This document shows, piece after piece, positions 9,461-17,422 of a stretch of DNA of 64,000 nt. Source of the DNA: JAHDFB01 sp965658745 (GTDB lineage: Bacteria > Bacteroidota > Bacteroidia > Chitinophagales > Saprospiraceae); assembly GCA_965658745.1 (NCBI GenBank), contig CBFHTK010000003.1, positions 186,001 to 250,000 on the forward strand, written 5' to 3'. A program made the translations under genes and the position numbers. Position 1 is the first letter of the stretch, and each line of letters starts with the position of its first letter. Under the pieces are notes generated by a model. The model did not search any database, was not told where the DNA came from, and saw only the letters and a list, made by a program, of their open reading frames with translations.

Positions 9461-10186
9461 TCATGAATCCTTAAAAATCTGACGGATTTCCTCTTGAGGA
9501 ATCAACATAAGCCATGAAAGGATAGATTTGTTGGTAAGCTGAGAATCTACCCTTTTGGGAAATCGATTTTTAATAGAATTTCCATAGTCCACAAACTCAA
9601 CACCGATATCATATCTATTGAATGCTTTCAAGTCGATATAAGACTTCCCACCTTGTCCAGAAATATAGACACTTGCTTTTTTACTTCTGCATATTTGCAA
9701 AATCACTTGCTCATTTGAATCAGTCTTTTCCATCTGCGAAGAATATTCCAGTGGCGTATTGATGTCCAAAACCGAGCGAAACCATTCAATCCACTTTTGA
9801 TTGAAATCAGCTAGTAATTCTGTTTCCTTCAAATCTTGAATCAATACTTCAATTTCGCCTACTACTTGATTGTAATAGTTAGTCTTCCCATAAACGGCAT
9901 CAAGTTTATTCAGGATCATTGTCTCAATATCTTGAGATCTATCAAGCTGAATTTCACTAATTGCAGTTGTTGCTGAGTGTTTCTTAATAGGTATAGTTAA
10001 CCATTGATTGCCGTCAAAAAGCTTTTGATGTATTCTAACTCGAGGGGTGTATGAACCTTTACTAAATTGAACATCATCCAATAATATAAAAGTATCAGCT
10101 TGAGCCATTTTCAAGAAATAACCTAACCATGGAGCAAAATTTGGTTGATGAATAGCAAGCTTGGATATAGATTCTATATCATCCAT
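9461..10186 (-). CDS. WbqC family protein
   Basis: This is a 241-residue protein of the WbqC family, recognised by its N-terminal signature (LAIHQPNFAPWLGYFLKMAQ, then DTFILLDDVQFSKGSYTPRV). Members occur in O-antigen and surface-polysaccharide clusters, where a role in amino-sugar decoration is suspected but the reaction is not settled. The middle has WLTIPIKKHS and the C-terminus YISGQGGKSYIDLKAFN, both typical. It overlaps the upstream PIG-L deacetylase gene by 13 bases, so the pair is co-translated and probably acts on the same glycan or sugar-nucleotide substrate. No glycosyltransferases are nearby. Confidence 0.85.
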   Translation of the reverse strand: MDDIESISKLAIHQPNFAPWLGYFLKMAQADTFILLDDVQFSKGSYTPRVRIHQKLFDGNQWLTIPIKKHSATTAISEIQLDRSQDIETMILNKLDAVYGKTNYYNQVVGEIEVLIQDLKETELLADFNQKWIEWFRSVLDINTPLEYSSQMEKTDSNEQVILQICRSKKASVYISGQGGKSYIDLKAFNRYDIGVEFVDYGNSIKNRFPKRVDSQLTNKSILSWLMLIPQEEIRQIFKDS

Positions 10187-10809
10187 CTTATCACTTCAAA
10201 AGTTTCCGCTAAATCAATCCCCGCTTGAACACCTCGAACTTTCGCCAGAGACGAAATGAACGATGGCTCCATATATGGCCTACCCTTTTGTGTTTCATAG
10301 CAAGCAAGAGCTTCACATTTCTTGTCTAAATCAACTTGCTCAACGCTAACAAAACAATCCGTGCTAAATTGAAGATTATTCCATATTAGCTCATAGCCTA
10401 GAATTGTAACATGTTTGAATGCTCTTAGACCTTCTGCTGCAACGGTGCTGTGATCTTGATGAATATCATGCAATGCTGGCATAAAAACCATGTCTGGAAG
10501 AATTTCCTCTCTGAGCCTAATTAACTCTTCAAGAATCTCTTGTCTAACATAATTCAACTTACGGACTGCGTATCGGAAAACAATCAAATCTTTTTGGGGA
10601 ATACCCAAAACAGATGTTGCACGCTTTAATTCTTTTTCTAGTTGATTCTTTTCAAAACCCTCTGGTACTGATTCTTCGGCGGTAGAAAACGCCACGTATT
10701 TTACATGAGCCCCTTCACGAATTGCTCTATGGATTGTAGCCCCACACCCCAGCTCGCCGTCATCGGTGTGTGGTGCAAGAACTAAAATCGTTTTATTTCT
10801 AAATTGCAT
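10174..10809 (-). CDS. PIG-L (LmbE-like) family deacetylase
   Basis: This is a zinc-dependent N-deacetylase of the PIG-L/LmbE fold, 211 residues. The zinc motif is APHTDDGELGCGATI near residues 12-26 (family AHPDDExxG), and the third ligand motif is ALHDIHQDHSTVA near residues 108-120. Known members remove acetyl groups from N-acetylglucosaminyl lipids, mycothiol or bacillithiol precursors, or other amino sugars. The overlap with the WbqC-like gene suggests a shared carbohydrate pathway. A bacillithiol role (BshB) is a possible alternative, but there is no bshA or bshC neighbour, so the substrate stays open. Confidence 0.88.
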   Translation of the reverse strand: MQFRNKTILVLAPHTDDGELGCGATIHRAIREGAHVKYVAFSTAEESVPEGFEKNQLEKELKRATSVLGIPQKDLIVFRYAVRKLNYVRQEILEELIRLREEILPDMVFMPALHDIHQDHSTVAAEGLRAFKHVTILGYELIWNNLQFSTDCFVSVEQVDLDKKCEALACYETQKGRPYMEPSFISSLAKVRGVQAGIDLAETFEVIRWMI

Positions 10810-10886
10810 AGACTAAAAATACATAATGCTAGAACAATACAGGCAGCATGCAATACATAGAAATTCAGCGAGGAAATCCCTCTCCA

Positions 10887-11888
10887 TTAATTTCCAATCA
10901 GTTGGCCTGCAGTTTCAAGCGTTCTGTCTAGCTGACTTTGAGCGCTAGTAATATCCACTTTTTCGAGGAAACTCAGCTGTCTGGGAGACAACATGCTTGT
11001 TGGATCAAGACCTCGTGCAATCATGCTGTTAAATCTCGTTTTCTGCAGTTTGGTGAGAGGTACAAATCTCAAATCTGACCTTCGTAAATAGTATTTATCT
11101 TCTCGATCTACGCGATATCTAGAAGTACTACGAATCTCTCCTGACTTGAACAAGGTGGTAGCTTCATTTGCTTCGCCCTTATCGTCAGTATATGCTGCAT
11201 CAGCGCAACTCACTGACTTTGCTTTCGAAAGCAGATCTTTATATTCAAGCAGATCCGGAGCATAGCGAACCTTAACCACTTCCTTTCCATCCATAAATCC
11301 CGCTTCTGTTTCAACTACACCTGGTATCTGGCCAATGTGCTTCTCTCCAGACCAAAAGCAAAACATAGATAAATAAGTTTCTTTTGTTCCAAAACGCATA
11401 GCCGCAAGTTCCTCTTCAAGCAACGAAAGATATGGAGGTATTGGTTCCTTCCACGCAATCAATGCCTTCTGAATATACTGAACAACACTATACGGTGTGT
11501 ACTGTCCTGAAAGACGATCAATAATCGACTTCCCTTCCGCATCAACTACACGTAAAACAGGGTTATTCCAGGCCGGTTCTTTATAAATAGCTAGAACCTC
11601 TTCGTCGTGACCTCTTTTGTTATTATAAATCGCCAAGGGAACAAAAAGATCTTCGATAGCCTCTACCAATAGTGGATTCTTAAGCACTTGTTGACCGAAA
11701 CGCTGACAAGTCTGGCATCCTGGCACTTCTTGAAAAAGAACAAATATTGGTTTGTCTAACTCTGTCGCCTTTGCTTTAGCTTCTTCTAGATTGCGAAGCC
11801 ACGCTACTTCACCCAATTCAACAATTGGTTGCGCTTTTATGCCAAAAGTACACAGAACAAGAAGTAGTAAAAAGAGCTTATACCGCAT
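10887..11888 (-). CDS. Secreted thioredoxin-like protein fused to an MsrA-like domain
   Basis: This 333-residue protein has a cleavable signal peptide (MRYKLFLLLLVLC..KAQ); the start at 11888 is chosen because the longer frame from 11918 only adds a polar stretch before it. The first domain is thioredoxin-like, with the redox motif VPGCQTC after PIFVLFQE. The second domain resembles methionine sulfoxide reductase A: FCFWSGEKHIGQIPGVVETE matches the GCFW..E...PGV..T core, followed by KEVVKVRYAPDLLEYKDLL. The MsrA part looks shortened, because the YTGG-to-HAE loop is missing. It ends in a helical tail with further Cys. The likely location is the periplasm. The neighbouring metal-binding lipoprotein suggests redox or metal stress, which is inference. 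Confidence 0.75.
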   Translation of the reverse strand: MRYKLFLLLLVLCTFGIKAQPIVELGEVAWLRNLEEAKAKATELDKPIFVLFQEVPGCQTCQRFGQQVLKNPLLVEAIEDLFVPLAIYNNKRGHDEEVLAIYKEPAWNNPVLRVVDAEGKSIIDRLSGQYTPYSVVQYIQKALIAWKEPIPPYLSLLEEELAAMRFGTKETYLSMFCFWSGEKHIGQIPGVVETEAGFMDGKEVVKVRYAPDLLEYKDLLSKAKSVSCADAAYTDDKGEANEATTLFKSGEIRSTSRYRVDREDKYYLRRSDLRFVPLTKLQKTRFNSMIARGLDPTSMLSPRQLSFLEKVDITSAQSQLDRTLETAGQLIGN

Positions 11889-11937
11889 ACTTTCAGTATT
11901 GATTTTGAGGGCCATCAAGAATGAACAACTCTACTAC

Positions 11938-12255
11938 TTAACCTTCTTCTTGATCCTCAGCATCATGGTTATGACCTTCATGACCTTCCCCATCATGCTC
12001 ATGACCTTCGTGACTATCGGAATCAACCTTATCCTCATTTAACACATAGTCCATTTCGCAAACTGGGCATACACCAGGCTCTTCGGAACCGCTTCCAGCA
12101 CAATGCATAGGACATATGTAAGTTGAAGTGTATTCTTTTCCGTTCATGTCAACTCTCTCGACCTTCTTGGTTTCTTCTTTTTTAGCTGTGGACGAATTAC
12201 AAGCAATGAAGAAAAAAGACAAGGCAAGAACCAATAAAATCATCGTATTTTTCAT
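11938..12255 (-). CDS. Metal-binding lipoprotein with HMBD-like motif and His-rich tail
   Basis: This is a 105-residue lipoprotein: signal peptide, then the lipobox FFIAC with Cys near residue 19. The central part has the heavy-metal-binding-domain pattern (YICPMHCAGSG, then GVCPVCEMDYV), as found beside Cu/Ag efflux proteins. The tail is a dense His/Asp/Glu region (HEGHEHDGEGHEGHNHD) able to bind Cu, Ni, Zn or Co. It is probably an envelope metal scavenger or chaperone. It lies 49 bases upstream of the thioredoxin/MsrA-like gene on the same strand, so the two may be one transcript. The metal identity is not determined by sequence. Confidence 0.8.
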   Translation of the reverse strand: MKNTMILLVLALSFFFIACNSSTAKKEETKKVERVDMNGKEYTSTYICPMHCAGSGSEEPGVCPVCEMDYVLNEDKVDSDSHEGHEHDGEGHEGHNHDAEDQEEG

Positions 12256-12468
12256 AATCTTTCTTTTTACAAAAATACCGTATTTATTAGATTAAGAAGT
12301 CATTTCAAAACCAATAAATTGTTGCCAAATCAACATAATTAAACAAGAACTAGTCTCCGAATCTGAATAAATCAAAAAATAAATATCTGTTAAAGTCGTA
12401 CCTACATAAGTTTCACTTTAATAATTCTTTATATATTGCAATTTAATATAATATATAAGACTTTATCT

Positions 12469-13110
12469 ATGCGATACTTTAAAATTACACTTTCTGGAGC
12501 GGCACTTTTTCTGATCTATCTTTGGATCACGGTCATGTTGAATTCATGTAATGGGAATAAACCTGAGGTACAGGCTAGTCAGGAAGAGGTTCAACTTTTG
12601 GATGATGAACTTCCAGGTTCAGATTTTACTGAATTCGAAGGTGAGTCAGATCAACCGGAAAATTCCACTGAAGATTTTGAAAATCCAAGCTCGGACGAGG
12701 AAGTTCAAGAGACATTTGAGGAAGACGATTCGTACGTTGCCGGTGACTACACGTCAAAAGAAAAAACAAGTCTCAAGCCTAGAACAAAACGCGAAGTAAC
12801 TCAACCTGCAGCCAATACAAAAGACAATGAGAAAACTTTTACGTCGAAACCTGCAAGTAAAGCCACTTCAACGAGTTCTTCTGGTAATTATATGGTTATT
12901 GCTGGATCATACTTGTTGGAAGAAAATGCAAAAAAAATGGTGCGCAAACTACAAGGGATGGGCTATTCAAATGCAGAAATCGTCCATTTTGATCAATCAC
13001 AATACCATTCAATTTGTGCTGGAAGATATAACTCGAGTAGTTCAGCATCCCAGACTTCTAGCTCATTAAAGATTGCGGGAATTGACTCTTACGTTCATCG
13101 CAGACAGTAA
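12469..13110 (+). CDS. SPOR domain lipoprotein
   Basis: This 213-residue protein starts MRYFKITLSGAALF; the ATG at 12469 is preferred to a TTG at 12436 because it begins a normal signal peptide. A lipobox-like NSC follows at about residue 26. A long acidic, Ser/Thr-rich low-complexity linker (about residues 30-135) leads to a C-terminal SPOR domain (NYMVIAGSYLLEENAKKMVR, then SICAGRY). SPOR domains recognise peptidoglycan at division sites, so the linker may span from the outer membrane to the wall. It stands alone between a divergent lipoprotein gene and the SRAP gene. Confidence 0.8.
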   Translation: MRYFKITLSGAALFLIYLWITVMLNSCNGNKPEVQASQEEVQLLDDELPGSDFTEFEGESDQPENSTEDFENPSSDEEVQETFEEDDSYVAGDYTSKEKTSLKPRTKREVTQPAANTKDNEKTFTSKPASKATSTSSSGNYMVIAGSYLLEENAKKMVRKLQGMGYSNAEIVHFDQSQYHSICAGRYNSSSSASQTSSSLKIAGIDSYVHRRQ

Positions 13111-13149
13111 AACGATCTTGCTGATTCAATATTACTGCAAATAATTTAG

Positions 13150-13174
13150 ACGTCTTATTCTCATGCAAAGACGT
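13150..13174 (+). terminator. Possible hairpin after the SPOR lipoprotein gene
   Basis: Arms ACGTCTT and AAGACGT surround an 11-base loop, 40 bases after the stop codon at 13110. No T-run follows, so this is a weak terminator candidate. Confidence 0.25.
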
Positions 13175-13246
13175 AAATAACTTGTAACTTTCTTTAGTTC
13201 GAAAACTTGAGTGATCAAGTAATACCAATTCCGAAAACAAGTATAC

Positions 13247-13981
13247 ATGTGCGGAAGATCAAGCTTAACAAAGAATGAAAAGGAAATTGAGAAGCGATTT
13301 AATTCAACCTTCTACAGCGATGAATTGGTCCGATACAATCCTCTCCCTAGCTATAATGTAGCACCTTCTCACCTTCATCCTGTGATAACTAATCAAGATC
13401 CAAATCATATTAATCTCTACAAGTGGGGCCTTATCCCATTCTGGGCTAAAGATGAAAAGATTGCCTACAAAATGATTAATGCAAGAAAGGAAACTGTATT
13501 AGAAAAAAATGCCTTTCGTAAATCTATGGAGAGTCGAAGATGTATAGTCCCTTTCGATGGTTTTTATGAATGGAAACGAGAGGGAAAAACAAAAAGACCA
13601 TTCTATGTTACTACAAACAATGTCGACATTTTTACAGTTGCTGGTCTTTGGGAAAAATGGATTTCAAAATCCACAGGCGACCCAGTTTTTACCTTTACTA
13701 TTTTAACTCAAGAACCGAATGATTTTATGTCAAACATTCACGATAGAATGCCGGCGATTCTTCTTCCAGAGCAAGAACAAACATGGTTGGATATGTCTCT
13801 TTCTCCTCAAGAAGCTCTTAAAATTATTGAACCTTACCCAGACGAATGGATGCAGGCTGTTGAAGTTGGACCAGCAGTAGGAAACGTTAGAAATAATGAT
13901 CCTTCGTTGATTAAAGAAATTGAAAAGAAGGAAGAAAAACCAGATAAGCCTGAAGGACCTGTTCAAGGGACTCTATTTTAA
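13247..13981 (+). CDS. SOS response-associated peptidase (SRAP, YedK/HMCES family)
   Basis: SRAP proteins form a covalent thiazolidine link with abasic sites in single-stranded DNA, shielding them during replication. The 244-residue protein has the invariant N-terminal MCGR, whose Cys2 becomes the nucleophile after Met removal. It also has the PSYNVAPS motif with the active Asn, the Glu in GFYEWKR and the His in IHDRMPAIL. All catalytic positions are therefore present. The acidic/basic tail after about residue 215 (IEKKEEKPDKPEGP) is disordered and poorly conserved. It is monocistronic, with 136 bases before it and about 200 bases after it holding no other gene I can see. Confidence 0.95.
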   Translation: MCGRSSLTKNEKEIEKRFNSTFYSDELVRYNPLPSYNVAPSHLHPVITNQDPNHINLYKWGLIPFWAKDEKIAYKMINARKETVLEKNAFRKSMESRRCIVPFDGFYEWKREGKTKRPFYVTTNNVDIFTVAGLWEKWISKSTGDPVFTFTILTQEPNDFMSNIHDRMPAILLPEQEQTWLDMSLSPQEALKIIEPYPDEWMQAVEVGPAVGNVRNNDPSLIKEIEKKEEKPDKPEGPVQGTLF

Positions 13982-14180
13982 AAAATCCTCAAACAAATTA
14001 CTACTTGAGCACATCTTAAATGGAAGGATCTTTATCAAAAGAGTATTTCGTAAATGGTATTAAAGACACTATTTTGAAACTGTTGTTTAGGGCGTGATCA
14101 ACTATCGTAATTAACATCATTTTTCCGACTTCTTGCCCCTTTAGGGATTTAATAGCCCAACAGTCTTTTCAAATTGAATT

Positions 14181-14465
14181 TCAATCTTCTCCCTTCTTTT
14201 GTTTGGCTGCTCTTTTAGGATTTGTAGGTACGGGATCATGACCGTGACCACCCCATGGGTTGCATGAAGCGATGCGTTTGAGACCTAGCCAACCACCTCT
14301 TAGCGGACCCCACTCATAAATTGCTTGAATCATATATGTTGAACAACTAGGCTCATATCTGCAGCTAGGTCCAAAAAATATATTAAGGATAGGACTGAGA
14401 ATCCATTTGTATAATCTGACTGGTAGAATAAAAATCTCCTTAAATAATTTATAGACTATCTCCAT
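14181..14465 (-). CDS. yidD: Membrane protein insertion efficiency factor YidD
   Basis: YidD is a small membrane-associated protein that aids YidC-dependent membrane insertion. The 94-residue protein has the full family signature: GPSCRYEPSCSTYMIQAI, then WGPLRGGWLGLKRIASCNPW and GGHGHDPVP. An amphipathic N-terminal helix precedes it and a basic tail follows. It overlaps the upstream DUF6702-like gene by 10 bases, so the two are likely co-translated. It is not in the usual rpmH-rnpA-yidC locus here. Confidence 0.95.
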   Translation of the reverse strand: MEIVYKLFKEIFILPVRLYKWILSPILNIFFGPSCRYEPSCSTYMIQAIYEWGPLRGGWLGLKRIASCNPWGGHGHDPVPTNPKRAAKQKKGED

Positions 14466-14959
14466 GAAACATCCTTTACGCCTTCATCAAGGCTGAACAA
14501 CAACATTTTCTCCCTTTCATGGATACGGATGTTAACTAAATTCTTCTGATCGGGAAAAACTTCAGTCAAAAGCTTATTTGTCACCTTAACATCTCGTGGT
14601 GCATCTATATCGAATGCCTCCATATATAACCAAACACCATCTAAACTTTCGGAGATCTCTTTTCCTAAGTATTTGAACTCAACCCGCTTCCCCTCAATTT
14701 CAAGAACAAATCGATCTCTTACATAACTCTGAACAAAAATATCTGTATCAGGATTTTCCATCTTAGTACACATAAACAGAGAATCAACTCCGGACATGCT
14801 TAAAGCTTCCTCAAAATCGTCGATAAACAAGTGCATCGTAACTTGCAACACTTTCTCTTCCTGAACATGTTTCACAAGCGTTTTAGACATGTGAAAGTCA
14901 TGTAGCTCTGCAGGTACATCAGAGAAAAAAACCAAAAGCAAGTAAATCAAGATGTTCAT
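14456..14959 (-). CDS. Secreted DUF6702-like protein
   Basis: This is a 167-residue protein with a short N-terminal hydrophobic segment (MNILIYLLLVFFS) and a beta-rich body. The pattern HDFHMSKTLVKHVQEEKVLQ, then MHLFIDDFEEAL, resembles the Bacteroidota DUF6702 family of putative periplasmic proteins; the family name is from memory and moderately sure. No catalytic motif is visible. It lies 102 bases after feoB and overlaps yidD by 10 bases. Its function is unknown. Confidence 0.65.
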   Translation of the reverse strand: MNILIYLLLVFFSDVPAELHDFHMSKTLVKHVQEEKVLQVTMHLFIDDFEEALSMSGVDSLFMCTKMENPDTDIFVQSYVRDRFVLEIEGKRVEFKYLGKEISESLDGVWLYMEAFDIDAPRDVKVTNKLLTEVFPDQKNLVNIRIHEREKMLLFSLDEGVKDVSWR

Positions 14960-15061
14960 GATAGGTCTTTATTTGAAAACTTCCACTTGTTCAACGATCT
15001 TAAGCTTTGTTGAGTTTCTTTTGGTCGTCATATTTAAATAGAAGTTTCAAAATGTAGCTAA

Positions 15062-17191
15062 TCATCCAAATACTTGGAACACAAATAAACTTCCAAGATA
15101 TGCTAGTGCCGTCATGTATACGAATTGTACAATTGGCCACTTCCATGTATTGGTTTCTCTCTTTGTAATGGCCAAAGTACTCATACACTGCATAGCGAAA
15201 AGATAAAAAACAAGTAGAGACATAGCTACTGCAGGTGTATAAACCTTCTCACCAGTCTCTTGATTAATCTCTTTACCCATGCGCTCTCGAATAGTGCCCT
15301 GATCATCAGAACTACCAATTGCATATATAGTTGCCATCGTACCAACAAACACTTCTCTTGCTGCAAAAGAAGTAATCAGTGCAATTCCTATTTTCCAATC
15401 AAAACCAAGTGGCTTGATAACTGGCTCTATGAATTTACCCATATGGCCAGCATAGCTAGCTTCTATTTTTCTTGCCGCAAGTAAGTTTTGTGTTTGCTCA
15501 GGTGTAAAGTTATTCGTCAGAGCGTAGATCTCCGTTTCTACTTCAGCTTGCTTCATCTGTTCCTTGGGACCATAACTCGCAAGAAACCATAGTATAATCG
15601 AAATGAAGAAAATGACCTTTCCAGCTTCCCAAACGAAAGCCCATACCTTTTCACGTAAGTTAATCATTACATTCTTCCAAATTGGCTTTTTATAAAGTGG
15701 CAATTCAATCATTAACATTGACTTCTCTCCCGTTTTCAAGACCTTTTTGAATATCCACGCTGATACTAATGCGGAAATTATTGACAGAACGTAAAGCCCG
15801 AAAAACACCAAACCTTGTAAATTAAAAAAGCCCCATTTTTGATCAGCTGGAACGACAAAACCAACAAGAACGATGTAAACTGGGATTCTCGCAGAACAAG
15901 AAATTAACGGCGTCACCATTATGGTTGTAAGGCGCTCTTTCCAATTACTGATAGTTCTGGTTGACATAATAGCTGGTATAGCACACGCTCCTCCAGAAAC
16001 TAAAGCTACAATACTTCTTCCGTTCAATCCAAAGCGCTGTAAGACATTGTCAAACATATAGACTGCCCGAGACATATATCCCACTTCTTCTAGTACTCCA
16101 AGCAACAAGAAAAGTAAAAATATCTGCGGTATGAAGACAGCAACTCCACCAACACCCGCAAGTATTCCATCTACAAGTAAACCACTCAGCCATCCTTCTC
16201 CCAGTGCAAATTGTATAGCCCCTCCTACTGTTCCAAAGAGAGCATCAATCCAATCTGCCGGAACGGAAGCCCAAGCGAATAATGCTTGAAAAACTAGTGC
16301 CATTATTCCGAAAAAGATAACTGGACCAAAAAATCTATTCGTGATTATTCCGTCGACTTTGTCTGTAAACCCACCTGTCTTCTTCTCCTTCTTTTTAACA
16401 ACTGATCTGACAAGCGGAGTGATAAAGGCGTATCTCGACATTGTATCATGAACTTGCTCATCAAGACTATCAAAACGAGCATTTTTTAGGAATGACTCTA
16501 GACTTTCAACCCGTTTCTTGTCTATTCCTTGCAACCAAGTGTAATGATGGGCAACATGAAAAGCTCGTTCAATTCCAAAAGGAATATCCAACAGCTTTGG
16601 AGATAATAGATTTGCAACCTCTGTTGCGGTTCTAGTATTATATTGATTAAGCGCAACAATAGGAGACTTTCTCCTCCTCTTAAAGTCTTGTTGTATAAGC
16701 GTCTTTAGTTCTTGGACATTCTCGCCAGTTCTAGCACTTACTGCAACAACTTGTATTCCAAGTTCTCTGCTTAGTCTTTTGATGTCAATTTCAATATTAT
16801 TCTCGGAGGCAATATCAATCATATTAATGACCAATACCATAGGAAAACCTAGATCGACAAGCTGGGTAGCAAGTAGTAAATGTCGCTCCATTTGCAGCGG
16901 ATCTACCACATAAACGATTTTCTCTGGTTGAAATGGATGGTCTGGATTGAGCAAAAGCTCTAAGACCATCTTCTCATCCTTAGAGTTGGGATACAAACTA
17001 TAAAGACCTGGAAGGTCAATCAAGTCTACGCGTTCTCCCTCTTCTCCCTCAAAGAAACCTGTTTTCTTGTCTACAGTTACACCAGGAAAATTTCCCACTT
17101 TTTGTCTCAGCCCTGTGAGAGCATTGAATAAGCTAGATTTTCCACTATTAGGATTTCCTACAAGAGCTACCCACTTCTTCTCTTCAGTCAT
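15062..17191 (-). CDS. feoB: Ferrous iron transporter FeoB
   Basis: FeoB is the inner-membrane Fe(II) transporter with an N-terminal GTPase. The 709-residue protein has G1 GNPNSGKSSLFNAL (about residues 12-25), the G3 region DLPGLYSL and G4 NMID, then a helical GDI-like linker. The transmembrane part has the two gate regions: GGVAVFIPQIFLLFLLLGVL with CAIPAIMSTR, and later PLISCSARIPVYIVL. The C-terminal part is typical (SFAAREVFVGTMATIYAIG). The start overlaps feoA by 4 bases, giving a classical feoAB operon. No feoC is visible. Regulation by iron is likely from family knowledge, but I did not identify a Fur box. Confidence 0.97.
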   Translation of the reverse strand: MTEEKKWVALVGNPNSGKSSLFNALTGLRQKVGNFPGVTVDKKTGFFEGEEGERVDLIDLPGLYSLYPNSKDEKMVLELLLNPDHPFQPEKIVYVVDPLQMERHLLLATQLVDLGFPMVLVINMIDIASENNIEIDIKRLSRELGIQVVAVSARTGENVQELKTLIQQDFKRRRKSPIVALNQYNTRTATEVANLLSPKLLDIPFGIERAFHVAHHYTWLQGIDKKRVESLESFLKNARFDSLDEQVHDTMSRYAFITPLVRSVVKKKEKKTGGFTDKVDGIITNRFFGPVIFFGIMALVFQALFAWASVPADWIDALFGTVGGAIQFALGEGWLSGLLVDGILAGVGGVAVFIPQIFLLFLLLGVLEEVGYMSRAVYMFDNVLQRFGLNGRSIVALVSGGACAIPAIMSTRTISNWKERLTTIMVTPLISCSARIPVYIVLVGFVVPADQKWGFFNLQGLVFFGLYVLSIISALVSAWIFKKVLKTGEKSMLMIELPLYKKPIWKNVMINLREKVWAFVWEAGKVIFFISIILWFLASYGPKEQMKQAEVETEIYALTNNFTPEQTQNLLAARKIEASYAGHMGKFIEPVIKPLGFDWKIGIALITSFAAREVFVGTMATIYAIGSSDDQGTIRERMGKEINQETGEKVYTPAVAMSLLVFYLFAMQCMSTLAITKRETNTWKWPIVQFVYMTALAYLGSLFVFQVFG

Positions 17192-17409
17192 ATAATTTCT
17201 ATTAAGACATCAGCTGCTTCTGATCGACGAATGGCCATAATGTGAGATTCCAAAATAATATATAGACTTCCGCCAAAAGGAGCTTTTCGTCTCAATAGTA
17301 AGACGGAATTAGGAAGTAAACCAAAAGATAAAAAATTAGTTTCGGTGGTCTTATTTGTAAAGGCTATAACACGAGCTTTCTGTCCCGGCAACATATCCAA
17401 TATCGTCAT
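17188..17409 (-). CDS. feoA: Ferrous iron transport accessory protein FeoA
   Basis: This is a 73-residue SH3-like protein of the FeoA family that works with the FeoB GTPase in Fe(II) uptake. The typical pattern is visible: an N-terminal MLPGQKARVIAF turn, the central FLSFGLLPNSVLLLRRKAPF and C-terminal ILESHIMAIRRSEA. Its stop overlaps the feoB ATG (ATGA), and it lies 13 bases after the RNase G gene on the same strand, so it may be transcribed with it. Confidence 0.92.
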   Translation of the reverse strand: MTILDMLPGQKARVIAFTNKTTETNFLSFGLLPNSVLLLRRKAPFGGSLYIILESHIMAIRRSEAADVLIEII

Positions 17410-17422
17410 CTTTCCTCTCTAA

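Noticed and set aside
11700..11740. Selenocysteine in the thioredoxin-like VPG motif
   Set aside because: The position is an ordinary cysteine codon (VPGC), with no in-frame TGA.
15000..15188. Short minus-strand frame at the feoB 3' end
   Set aside because: Most of it overlaps feoB in another frame, and its predicted protein has no recognisable features.
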